Source of the DNA: Streptomyces diastatochromogenes
Lineage (GTDB): Bacteria > Actinomycetota > Actinomycetes > Streptomycetales > Streptomycetaceae
Direction of reading: 5' to 3'
Assembly (NCBI RefSeq): GCF_002242805.1
Contig: NZ_MCGQ01000016.1
Coordinates: 481 to 64,480 of the forward strand
DNA length: 64,000 nt
Below are positions 7,500-15,527 of this stretch, in pieces. Numbering within the stretch: position 1 is the first letter of the stretch; every line of letters begins with the position of its first letter. The translations under genes were made by a program, and so were the position numbers. The notes under the pieces were generated by a model, which worked only from the letters and a program-made list of their open reading frames with translations, was not told the DNA's origin and did no database searches.

Positions 7500-10400
7500 T
7501 GTCTCTCACGGGGAAGTTCAACAGTGCCCTGGGGTCACTGAAGTCCGGCTACGACCACGTCAAGCGGGCAACGGGGCATGTCATCGACGAGGGCGCCCAT
7601 GGCGTGGGTGACGCGCTCGACTGGGCCGGTGCGCACGGCGCGGCCGACAAGGTCGACGACTGGGGCGACTCCACCGCGTCCAAGCTGGGCGCGCATGTGG
7701 ACGAGCAGCAGCTGGATGAGACCGAGGACCCGAAGGAACTGATCCACGGCAACCCGGCGAAGCTCCGCGAGACGGCGGGACATCTGCGGAACTTCGCGAC
7801 GTCCTTCGGCGCTGTCGCGGCAGGTATGCAGCAGCTGGACTCGTCGGACTTCAAGGGCGAGGCCGCCGACGCTTTCCGTAAGAAGTTCGCCACGCACCAG
7901 GTCAAATGGCGTCAGGCCGCCGAGGCTTGCGGTGAGGCCTCCTCGGCCCTGGAGAACTTCGCGCACACGGTGGAATGGGCGCAGGCTCAGGCACGGGAGG
8001 CGGTGGCGAAGTACCGCGAGGGCAAAGCCGCCTCTCAGACCCATCAGCAGAATGTGCAGACGTACAAGGACGCCGTCGAGGCGGGCAAGAAGGACCCTGG
8101 ACCGAAGCCCTCGGAACAGGACCCGGGCGACGAGGCCAAGCACGCGGCCGAGCAGATCCTGACCGCCGCCCGACGCCAGCGCACCCACCTCGCCACGGAG
8201 GCCGCCGACCGCCTCAAACACGCCCTGCAGCACGCCCCGCATGAGCCGTCGGCCCTCAACCAGCTCAAGCTCGACGGCGCCGACGTCCTGGACGCCGCCA
8301 AGACGGAGGACATGCGCTTCTTCGGCGGTTTCATGCGCGGCCTCGGCGACCTGAACAACCTGGCCCGCAACGCGAACCCGCTCGATCCGTACGCGGTCAC
8401 GCATCCCTACGAGGCGCTCCAGGCCAAGGTGGAACTCCTGGGCGGCGCCGTCCACATGGTCACCCACCCCACTTCGACCGCTGACGGTCTGTGGAAGTCC
8501 TTCCTCGAAGACCCCGGCGGGGTCGGCGGCGAGCTCGCTCCCCAGTTCCTGATACCGGAGGCGGGGGCCGAGGGGGTGGCTGCGGACGGTGTCCGGGTTG
8601 CGGAGGACGGGGCAACGGGGGCCGAGGAAGCGGCGGCCGGTGAAGGCGGTGCGGCGGAGGGTGCGGGCGGGAACACTGCCCGCGGGGAGGTGGACGACAA
8701 CCCGCAGGACCACTCCCGCCAAGAGAACGCCGTGGAGGACTGCGGCGATCCGGTCGACGTGGCCACCGGAAAGATGTTCCTGCCGCAGACCGACGTCCCC
8801 CTCCCGGGTGTGCTGCCGTTGGTCCTCAAGCGGCGGGTGGAGTCCGGCTACCACCTGGGGCGCTGGTTCGGCCCCTCTTGGTCCTCCACCCTGGACCAGC
8901 GTCTGGAGATCGACGCGAAGGGAGTCGTCTTCGTCACGGAGGACGGCCTGCTCCTGGCGTACCCGCACCCGGCCCCGGGCCTGCCCACCCTCCCGTCCCA
9001 CGGCCCCCGCTGGCCCTTGGACCGCGTGGCCGACGGCTACACGATCACCGACCCGCACACGCTCCGCACCTGGCACTTCGCGGACCGGGGCGAAAACGTG
9101 GCGGTGCTGGAGCAGATAGACGACCGCAACGGAAACTGGATCACCTTCGAGTACGACGAGGAGGGAACGCCGCTGGCCGTAGTGACGAGCGCCGGCCAGG
9201 GCGTCCGCATCACGACGCACTCGGGCCGCGTGACGGCCTACCACCTGGCGGCGACCGGCCAGGAGCTGAAACGCTTCGGCTACACGGACGGCAACCTCAC
9301 AGAGGTCATCAACTCCTCGGGGCTGCCCCTCCGCTTCACCTACGACGACTCGGGCCGGGTCACGTCCTGGACGGACACGAACGACCGCAGCTACACGTAC
9401 GAGTACGACGAGCAGGACCGCTGCATAGCCCAGACCGGCTCCGCGGGCCACATGGCTACGCGCTTTTCCTACGCAGCACCGGACCCGGAGACGGGCCTGC
9501 GTGTGACCACGGCGACCAACGGCGAAGGCCACAGCAGTCGCTACCTGGTCAACGACGCCCGACAGGTCGTAGCCGTGATCGACCCGCTCGGCGCCGAGAC
9601 CAGATACCGGCGTGACCGCTACAACCGCCTGCTGTCCCAGACGGACCCGCTGGGGCACACAACGACGTTCCGCTACGACGAGGCGGGCAACCTCACGTCG
9701 GTCGTCCGCCCGGACGGCCGTGAGGCGCGGGCTGAGTACAACGAACTCGGTCTTCTGGTGAAGATGGTGAATCCGGACGGCACGGTGATCCGGCGGGGAT
9801 TCGACGAGCGAGGCAACCGCACGTCGGTGACGGACCCGGCGGGCCAGGCGACCCACTTCACGTACACGGAGGCCGGCCACCTGACGTCCGTGACGGATCC
9901 GTTGGGCAACACGACAAGCGTCGTGTGTGATCGTGCGGGTCTCCCGGTGCAGGTGACGGATCCGCTGGGCGCGGTGACGCGCTACGTACGGGACGCTGTC
10001 GGCCGCGCGATCACGATGACGGACCCAATGGGTGCGGTCACGCACCTGGAGTGGACGGTAGAAGGCCACCCGTCGAGCCGTACGGCCCCAGACGGCACGA
10101 CCGAGTCATGGACATACGACGGTGAGGGCAACTGCACAAGCCACACGGATGCGCTGGGCGGCATTTCACGCTTCGAGTACACCCACTTCGACCTGCTGAC
10201 GGCACGCACCGGCCCGGACGGGATCCGCTACGAGTTCGACCACGACAGCGAACTGCGTCTGACGAAGGTGACCAACCCGCAGGGCCTGACGTGGACGTAT
10301 GGGTACGACGCGGCAGGCCGCCTTGCGACGGAAACGGACTTCGACGACCGCACCCTCACCTACACGCACGATGCAGCAGGTCGCCTTACCTCGCGCAGAA

Positions 10401-12193
10401 ACGTTCTCGGCGAGGTGGTGTCCTTCGAGCGGAACGAACTGGGCCAGGTGACTCGCAAGGATGCGGTCGGCCAGGTTACGACGTACGCCTACGACTTCAC
10501 GGACCAACTCGCTCAGGCCATCGGTCCGGACGGCACGACGCTCACGCTTCTACGTGATCGCTACGGCCGTCTGCACTCGGAATCGGTCAACGGCCGTACC
10601 CTGACGTACAAGTACGACGCGCTGGGTCGCTGCACCGGCCGCACGACCCCCACCGGAGCCACGACGACTTGGTCGTACGACGCCGTAGGGCGCCGCATCG
10701 GCATGACGGCCTCAGGCCACGCCATCGACTTCGCCTATGACGAGGCAGGCCGCGAGCTGTCCCGTCACATCGGCGGAACGATTGTCCTGGAGCACACCTT
10801 CGATACTCTGGGCTGCCTCACCAGCCAGTCGGTGACCGGAGTGGGCGGCCGAGCGGTTCAACACCGGGCGTACTCCTATCGAGCCGACGGCAACTTGATA
10901 GGCGTTGAAGACAGCCTCAACGGCTCCCGCCGCTTCGACCTGGACGCGGCGGGCCGGGTAACGGCGGTGCACGCGGCGAACTGGACGGAGCGCTACGCCT
11001 ACGACGACGCAGGCAACCAGACCCAGGCGAGCTGGCCGACGGACCACCCGGGCCAGGAGGCAGTCGGAGCCCGCACCTACACAGGCACCCGCATCACCCG
11101 GGCCGGTAACGTCCGCTACGAACACGACGCCCTCGGCCGCATCACCCTCCGCCAGAAGACCCGCCTATCCCGTAAGCCGGACACCTGGCGCTACGAATGG
11201 GACGCCGAGGACCGCCTGACGTCGGTAGTGACTCCGGACGGCACCCGCTGGCGCTACACCTACGACCCACTGGGACGCCGTACGGCAAAACTCCGCTTGG
11301 TGCCGGACGGCGAAACGGTAGTCGAGCGAGTCGACTTCACCTGGGACGGCACCACCCTCTGCGAACAGACGACGAAAGCCCCGGAACTGCCGAACCCGGT
11401 CACGCTCACCTGGGACCACCAGGGCCTGCACCCTGTCGCTCAGACGGAACGCGTCACCACGGCCCATGCGCCCCAGGACGAGATCGACTCCCGTTTCTTC
11501 GCCATTGTCACCGACCTCGTCGGCACGCCCAGCGAACTCATCGACGAACAGGGCGACATCGCGTGGCGCACACGCAGCACCCTGTGGGGCACGACGGCGT
11601 GGGCGGCGAACAGCACCACTTATACGCCGCTACGCTTCCCTGGTCAGTACTACGATCCTGAAACTGGCCTCCACTATAACTACTGCCGTCATTACGACCC
11701 GTCGACAGCCCGGTACCTCACGTCGGACCCGCTCGGCCTGGAGCCCGCGCCTAATCCCGTCGCATACGTGCTCAACCCACATGCGTGGGTTGATCCGCTC
11801 GGCCTGACTCCCTGTCCGCCTCGTATCAAGGACGGCGGCTGGGACCTGAGGAACCACAATCCGCTTGACATCATTCCTGATGACGCCGAGATGCGAGTAC
11901 TCAAACCGGACCCCAACGGTGGCGCACAAAAAGGGGTCGAATACAAGTGGAAGGATCCCGAGACAGGAAATACGGTTCGACTCAGGGTGCACGACAAGGA
12001 CGGGACCGCCCCGGCGGGTTCGAATGCGGCAAACGGTGACGTCTATCGCATCTCGATCGGCGGAAAATATCAGGATGAGGCGGGGAACTTGTACCATCGA
12101 CAGGTCCACAACCCGAACAGTCCGCACTATAATCCGGATGCGGCCAACGGTACGCACATTCCCTGGCCGAGCCAGTTCCCGCTACCGTATTGA
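7499..12193 (+). CDS. RHS-repeat polymorphic toxin with C-terminal type-30-like toxin domain
   Basis: A 1564-residue toxin. Residues 1-370 are helical and resemble the T7SS-secreted N-terminal region of actinobacterial polymorphic toxins. A Gly/Ala/Glu-rich linker follows (about 360-410). From residue 415 a DUF6531 region begins (DCGDPVDVATGKMFLPQTDV), then dozens of YD repeats (such as YTYEYDEQDR) that build the RHS cocoon. The RHS core (about 1378-1435) has YYDPETGLHYNYCRHYDPST and YLTSDPLGL, ending in DPLGL. The last about 125 residues form the variable toxin domain, with AGSNAANGDVYRISIGGKY, YHRQVHNPNSPHYNPDAANG and THIPWPSQFP. These recall polymorphic toxin type 30 (putative RNase). The toxin segment has lower GC than the core, as expected for exchangeable tips. 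Confidence 0.9.
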   Translation: MSLTGKFNSALGSLKSGYDHVKRATGHVIDEGAHGVGDALDWAGAHGAADKVDDWGDSTASKLGAHVDEQQLDETEDPKELIHGNPAKLRETAGHLRNFATSFGAVAAGMQQLDSSDFKGEAADAFRKKFATHQVKWRQAAEACGEASSALENFAHTVEWAQAQAREAVAKYREGKAASQTHQQNVQTYKDAVEAGKKDPGPKPSEQDPGDEAKHAAEQILTAARRQRTHLATEAADRLKHALQHAPHEPSALNQLKLDGADVLDAAKTEDMRFFGGFMRGLGDLNNLARNANPLDPYAVTHPYEALQAKVELLGGAVHMVTHPTSTADGLWKSFLEDPGGVGGELAPQFLIPEAGAEGVAADGVRVAEDGATGAEEAAAGEGGAAEGAGGNTARGEVDDNPQDHSRQENAVEDCGDPVDVATGKMFLPQTDVPLPGVLPLVLKRRVESGYHLGRWFGPSWSSTLDQRLEIDAKGVVFVTEDGLLLAYPHPAPGLPTLPSHGPRWPLDRVADGYTITDPHTLRTWHFADRGENVAVLEQIDDRNGNWITFEYDEEGTPLAVVTSAGQGVRITTHSGRVTAYHLAATGQELKRFGYTDGNLTEVINSSGLPLRFTYDDSGRVTSWTDTNDRSYTYEYDEQDRCIAQTGSAGHMATRFSYAAPDPETGLRVTTATNGEGHSSRYLVNDARQVVAVIDPLGAETRYRRDRYNRLLSQTDPLGHTTTFRYDEAGNLTSVVRPDGREARAEYNELGLLVKMVNPDGTVIRRGFDERGNRTSVTDPAGQATHFTYTEAGHLTSVTDPLGNTTSVVCDRAGLPVQVTDPLGAVTRYVRDAVGRAITMTDPMGAVTHLEWTVEGHPSSRTAPDGTTESWTYDGEGNCTSHTDALGGISRFEYTHFDLLTARTGPDGIRYEFDHDSELRLTKVTNPQGLTWTYGYDAAGRLATETDFDDRTLTYTHDAAGRLTSRRNVLGEVVSFERNELGQVTRKDAVGQVTTYAYDFTDQLAQAIGPDGTTLTLLRDRYGRLHSESVNGRTLTYKYDALGRCTGRTTPTGATTTWSYDAVGRRIGMTASGHAIDFAYDEAGRELSRHIGGTIVLEHTFDTLGCLTSQSVTGVGGRAVQHRAYSYRADGNLIGVEDSLNGSRRFDLDAAGRVTAVHAANWTERYAYDDAGNQTQASWPTDHPGQEAVGARTYTGTRITRAGNVRYEHDALGRITLRQKTRLSRKPDTWRYEWDAEDRLTSVVTPDGTRWRYTYDPLGRRTAKLRLVPDGETVVERVDFTWDGTTLCEQTTKAPELPNPVTLTWDHQGLHPVAQTERVTTAHAPQDEIDSRFFAIVTDLVGTPSELIDEQGDIAWRTRSTLWGTTAWAANSTTYTPLRFPGQYYDPETGLHYNYCRHYDPSTARYLTSDPLGLEPAPNPVAYVLNPHAWVDPLGLTPCPPRIKDGGWDLRNHNPLDIIPDDAEMRVLKPDPNGGAQKGVEYKWKDPETGNTVRLRVHDKDGTAPAGSNAANGDVYRISIGGKYQDEAGNLYHRQVHNPNSPHYNPDAANGTHIPWPSQFPLPY

Positions 12194-12212
12194 TCTAACT
12201 AGGTGTCTACAC

Positions 12213-12533
12213 GTGAAATCCCTTGAATTCATCGACATGGTTCGCAAGGTCCTGGATGCCGAACCGGCTGTTCGGGAACGCGCCGCTGACGAAGTGACCG
12301 ACAGGTTGAGCGCCTATTCGCCGGCCCAGGCTTCCGCGTTGGCAACGCTGCTTTCAGCCGCTGCGGCCTCCGAGGAGGATAATTCGGCGCTGGAGTCCGA
12401 ACTCCACGCGATCCTCGAACTGATGTCGACTGGTCATGTCATCATGGGCCATGTCGCACCACTGCGAGAGATCCGGCTGGGGGAACTGCAGCCTGAACTC
12501 CGCGAGTACGTTAGCGACTTGCTTGAAGACTGA
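12213..12533 (+). CDS. Probable immunity protein for the RHS toxin
   Basis: A 106-residue acidic, helical protein starting at GTG 19 bases after the toxin stop. No family was recognised. Position is the main evidence: polymorphic toxins are followed directly by their immunity gene. The protein is small, acidic (ending in ELREYVSDLLED) and cytoplasmic, without signal or membrane segments. Base composition is less GC-rich than neighbours, like the toxin tip, so the two probably moved together. It is expected to bind and block the C-terminal toxin domain. Confidence 0.65.
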   Translation: MKSLEFIDMVRKVLDAEPAVRERAADEVTDRLSAYSPAQASALATLLSAAAASEEDNSALESELHAILELMSTGHVIMGHVAPLREIRLGELQPELREYVSDLLED

Positions 12534-12798
12534 GAGGCATCTCGCACGCGAACAGAGAACGGGGATATCTCGATCGGTGACGCAGTGAGTATTGAAACGG
12601 TTGGGAATTCGCTACCGTATCCGCGTCGCTCCGACCGCACCCTCGTTCTTTCTTTGAGGCCCGCAATGGGGGATCCCGTCCTATGGAGCCGGCATGACTG
12701 GTCCCCTCGAATGCATGGTCCGGGGTACCAGCTCGAGGCATCGACAGACCACTGACGTCAGTGCGGACCGGTGGTCCCCGGGCAACACGGAAACTGTC

Positions 12799-12925
12799 CC
12801 GACCTGGGCGCCCTCGCCTGAGGCCACCAAGGTCTTCGCCCAGTCGGAACGGATAACTGCGCCGAACGCCCCCCAGTAGGAGGTCGACTCCCGCTTCTTC
12901 GCCGGTGATCGGCTCTGCGGAATGT
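12799..12925 (+). pseudogene. Decayed RHS fragment
   Basis: Translation around 12838-12900 reads QSERITAPNAPQ, a TAG stop, then EVDSRFFA. The intact RHS gene has QTERVTTAHAPQ followed by DEIDSRFFA at about 11434-11505. The upstream TWAP region (from 12799) lines up loosely with LTWDHQGLHP after a frameshift. This is a short relic of a second RHS core. A GCTACCGTAT match at 12611, identical to the end of the RHS gene at 12181, hints that more of the relic lies upstream. The rest of 12534-12942 holds no gene. Confidence 0.6.
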
Positions 12926-12942
12926 CCTCTCACTCAATTCCG

Positions 12943-13839
12943 TCACCCTTCGGCGAACAGTTCCTCCGCGTCCGTGGCGTGTACCGCTCGCTGAGCCCAG
13001 CCCTCGAGCTGGTCCAGGTCCGTGCACGCCTCCACGCGCTCGCGGACCGCGTCTGTCACCTGAATGCCACGCCACTCCAGGATGTGGAGCACCATCTCGG
13101 CCTTGGCCTCGACCCGCCCCTGCTCCAGTCCCTGCTCTCGCCCCTCCTCGCGCACTTGCTCTGCGAGCGGGTGTCGCCAGAAGTACTGGATCGCCGTCAT
13201 CAGGTCCCTCCACATCTGCTTCGCCTGGGGGTCGGCCAGGCATGAATCGACGAACTGCACGAAGACCGCGGCACTGTCGGGGTCGATGGTCCGCAGGGCG
13301 GAGGCCAGGGACTCCAGTATGGCTGCGGCTTGCGGGCCACGCCCGTGTGTCATTGCCGAGAGCACCGCAAGGGGTACATCCCGTTCCGCCTGCCGCTCGT
13401 CCACGATCACCGGGACGTTGTCCGGGCCCAGGACCAGGGGTCGTACCGTCAACGATTCCCAGCCCGGGAAACCCAGCCGGATCGGGCGGGACGCCCACCG
13501 TGCCGTAGCGCTGTTCTGCGTGACCACGATCAGCACCGGCTCGCAGCGGTACTTCTCGTGCAGGTAGGACAGGTAGTACGGCCAGCTGCCCTGTTTGCGG
13601 TCGTCCACCTTCCCCTGTGACTCGACCACCAGGAGATACGTCCCCTCGTCCGTCTCCGCCCGCAACAACGTGTCCACCCGCCGCTCGACCGGCTCGATCT
13701 CCGTCAGGTCCACGTTCAGCGCGGCGATCTCCCGCGGCTCGGGAAACGGCACGTCCAGCACCTGCTGTAAGGCCCGAGTCAGTAACGCCGGGTCCTTCTG
13801 GAAGATCCGGTGCAGCGCCTCGTGTGACGAGCTGACCAT
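12943..13839 (-). CDS. Rpn-like PD-(D/E)XK nuclease family protein, with two TTA codons
   Basis: About 298 residues. The N-terminal 150 residues resemble Rpn/YhgA-type recombination-associated nucleases: VDTLLRAETDEG followed by YLLVVESQGKVD supplies the Asp...Glu-x-Gln pattern of the PD-(D/E)XK fold. A helical tail includes REEGREQGLEQGRVEAKAEM, also common in these proteins. The ATG at 13839 overlaps the stop of the ATPase gene (TGATG); a GTG lies one codon upstream (13842). Leu codons at 13783-13785 and 13768-13770 are TTA, rare in this genus, so expression may depend on the bldA tRNA. Biological role unknown; nuclease activity is inferred. Confidence 0.75.
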   Translation of the reverse strand: MVSSSHEALHRIFQKDPALLTRALQQVLDVPFPEPREIAALNVDLTEIEPVERRVDTLLRAETDEGTYLLVVESQGKVDDRKQGSWPYYLSYLHEKYRCEPVLIVVTQNSATARWASRPIRLGFPGWESLTVRPLVLGPDNVPVIVDERQAERDVPLAVLSAMTHGRGPQAAAILESLASALRTIDPDSAAVFVQFVDSCLADPQAKQMWRDLMTAIQYFWRHPLAEQVREEGREQGLEQGRVEAKAEMVLHILEWRGIQVTDAVRERVEACTDLDQLEGWAQRAVHATDAEELFAEG

Positions 13840-14243
13840 CACGCCGCCCCCAGCTCACACCACACGAACTTCCCCCGGTTCCCGAACCTCGCCGACGGCT
13901 GCCAGCCCCAGTAGTCCGCGCAAGCCCGGACCAGCGCCAACCCCCGCCCCTCCTCCAGCTCAGCAACCTGCTCCAACGGTCGCGGAGGCTCCGGCGGCCC
14001 GGGGTCCGTGTCCCACGCCCCGATCCACACGACTCCCTCCGGGGAGCGGCGCACCCTCAGCGCAGCCGGCCCCTTCGTGTGTCGTACCGCGTTCGAGATC
14101 AACTCCGTTGCGAGGAGTTCCGCCGTGTCCACCAGCCCGACCAGTCCGTGCAGCGTCAGGATCAGGCGCAGGGTGCGACGACAGACGGTTACGGCTCTGA
14201 GGTCGTTCGGGATGTAGAGCGTGTAGTCCCAGGTTTCAGGCAT
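13839..14243 (-). CDS. Anti-sigma-factor-type ATP-binding protein (HATPase_c_2)
   Basis: A 134-residue single-domain protein of the RsbW/SpoIIAB-like GHKL ATPase group, plentiful in Streptomyces. The N box is ELLATELISNAVRHTKGP. A G1-like region reads VWIGAWDTDPGPPEPP, and a G2-like GRGLALVRACADYWGW follows. It probably binds ATP and a sigma factor or other regulator. It stands divergent to an XRE/DUF5753 gene followed by DUF397, a grouping like the whiJ-type clusters. Its stop overlaps the start of the nuclease-like gene, which is unusual for this cluster type. Confidence 0.88.
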   Translation of the reverse strand: MPETWDYTLYIPNDLRAVTVCRRTLRLILTLHGLVGLVDTAELLATELISNAVRHTKGPAALRVRRSPEGVVWIGAWDTDPGPPEPPRPLEQVAELEEGRGLALVRACADYWGWQPSARFGNRGKFVWCELGAA

Positions 14244-14445
14244 GCGTCAACTCCGTTCAGAGGGAGGGGATTTCACGCACGGTGGCATTGCCACAACCGT
14301 CATGGCAGGGCGAAGCGGTGCACTTCCGTTGCGTGTGCGCTTGGTCACTGACGGTAGGTCATAAATTTCATTCGCTGCAAGCGGGTCGCGTAACCTGACC
14401 CCGAACGAGGAGCCTCACCACAGCCGTTGAGGAAAGAAGGACGCC
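14244..14445. promoter_or_regulatory. Divergent promoter region between the ATPase and XRE/DUF5753 genes
   Basis: These 202 bases separate two divergent regulators. An AT-rich stretch near 14358-14375 (CATAAATTTCATTC) and a GTAACCT element near 14391 are plausible promoter parts for the plus-strand gene. A GGTGGCATTGCCACAACCGTC region at 14281-14301 contains the short inverted repeat GTGGCATTGCCAC. No site can be assigned firmly. Confidence 0.35.
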
Positions 14446-15297
14446 GTGCCAGCACGACGGCACCCCACAGCACGCCAGGTGCGTTTGGGGACCGAACTCC
14501 GGAGACTCCGCGAAGCCGCCGGGCTCAAAGCCACCGAGGCGGCCGGCCTCCTCGGGGTGAACTCCGTCCAGATGAGCCAGATGGAGTCCGGGGTCGCAGG
14601 GGTGAGTGAGCAGCGTGTGCGGCGGCTCGCCGCCAACTACGCATGTTCGGACGAAGGGTTGATCGATGCCCTGGCGGCAATGGCGACCGACCGCACGCGC
14701 GGTTGGTGGGAGGACTTCCGGGGAGTCCTGCCTGCCGCCTATCAGGACCTCGCCGAACTGGACCATCACGCGAGATTCCGCCATGACGTGGCGGTCATCC
14801 ACGTACCTGGGCTGTTCCAGACAGAGGACTACGCCCGAGCCCTCTTTGCCTACCTGAACCCGGAGTTCCCAGACAGTGAAGTCGACCTCCGAGTGGAACA
14901 CAGGATGAAGCGAAGGGTCGTCATCAACGGACCTGCCCCTATCCCGTACGAGACCGTGATCCACGAGGCGGCGCTCCGCATCAGGGTGGCCGGACGTGCA
15001 GCCTCACGGGCTCAACTGAACCGCATTCTGGAGGTGTCCGAGGCCGCCCATGTCACGGTTCGGGTCATCCCGTTCGGGCTGGATGACTTCGCGGGAGCGG
15101 GTAGCACCATGGTTCACCTGGGGGGAGCGGTTCCCCGGCTGGATACCGTCGTGCGCGACGCTCCGCACGGCACGGCGTTCGTCGACTCCGAAGCCCAGCT
15201 GGAGCACTTTCGAAAGCTGTTCCATAAGGTGAAGGGGGAAGCGCTGGCCCCGCAGCAGTCGCGCGAACTCATCCACCAGTTGGCCAAGGAGCTGTGA
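14446..15297 (+). CDS. XRE-family helix-turn-helix regulator with DUF5753 (WhiJ-like)
   Basis: A 283-residue DNA-binding regulator. The N-terminal XRE domain (about 8-65) shows LGTELRRLREAAGLKATEAA and the recognition region VNSVQMSQMESGVAG. The C-terminal DUF5753 domain (about 95-275) includes VIHVPGLFQTEDYARALF and VRVIPFGLDDFAGAGSTMV. Proteins of this type, such as WhiJ, repress development genes in Streptomyces and act with DUF397 partners. The GTG start has a GGAAAGAAGG ribosome site. The next gene encodes the expected DUF397 partner. Confidence 0.92.
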   Translation: MPARRHPTARQVRLGTELRRLREAAGLKATEAAGLLGVNSVQMSQMESGVAGVSEQRVRRLAANYACSDEGLIDALAAMATDRTRGWWEDFRGVLPAAYQDLAELDHHARFRHDVAVIHVPGLFQTEDYARALFAYLNPEFPDSEVDLRVEHRMKRRVVINGPAPIPYETVIHEAALRIRVAGRAASRAQLNRILEVSEAAHVTVRVIPFGLDDFAGAGSTMVHLGGAVPRLDTVVRDAPHGTAFVDSEAQLEHFRKLFHKVKGEALAPQQSRELIHQLAKEL

Positions 15298-15299
15298 GC

Positions 15300-15500
15300 A
15301 TGCCGACCCCATATATCTGGCAGAAGTCGTCCTTCTCCGGTGGAGGTGAGGGCAACGACTGCGTCGAGATCGCGGACCTGGACACCCACATAGCCATACG
15401 CGACTCCAAGACCCCAGCCAGAGCAACCCTCACCTTCCCGACCGCGGCCTTCACCCCCTTCATAGACGCCCTGAAGGACACTCGCCCCACGTCCACCTGA
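15300..15500 (+). CDS. DUF397-domain protein
   Basis: A 66-residue protein. The sequence WQKSSFSGGGEGNDCVEIAD and the following IAIRDSKTP are diagnostic of DUF397. AAGGAG lies 8 bases before the ATG at 15300, so this start is preferred over the GTG at 15294 that overlaps the previous stop. DUF397 proteins are small partners of XRE/DUF5753 regulators and may act as an antitoxin-like or modulating component. A toxin-antitoxin role has been proposed for such pairs, but nothing here proves it. Confidence 0.92.
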   Translation: MPTPYIWQKSSFSGGGEGNDCVEIADLDTHIAIRDSKTPARATLTFPTAAFTPFIDALKDTRPTST

Positions 15501-15527
15501 CCCTGGCCGGGACGCAACGCCCGCCGA

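Noticed and set aside
9000..11700. DNA repeats within the RHS gene as a possible CRISPR or satellite
   Set aside because: The repetition is the diverged YD-repeat code of one open frame with no spacer-repeat structure.
12694..12879. 61-codon open frame upstream of the nuclease gene
   Set aside because: Its end matches the RHS core with a stop, so it is part of a relic rather than a small gene.
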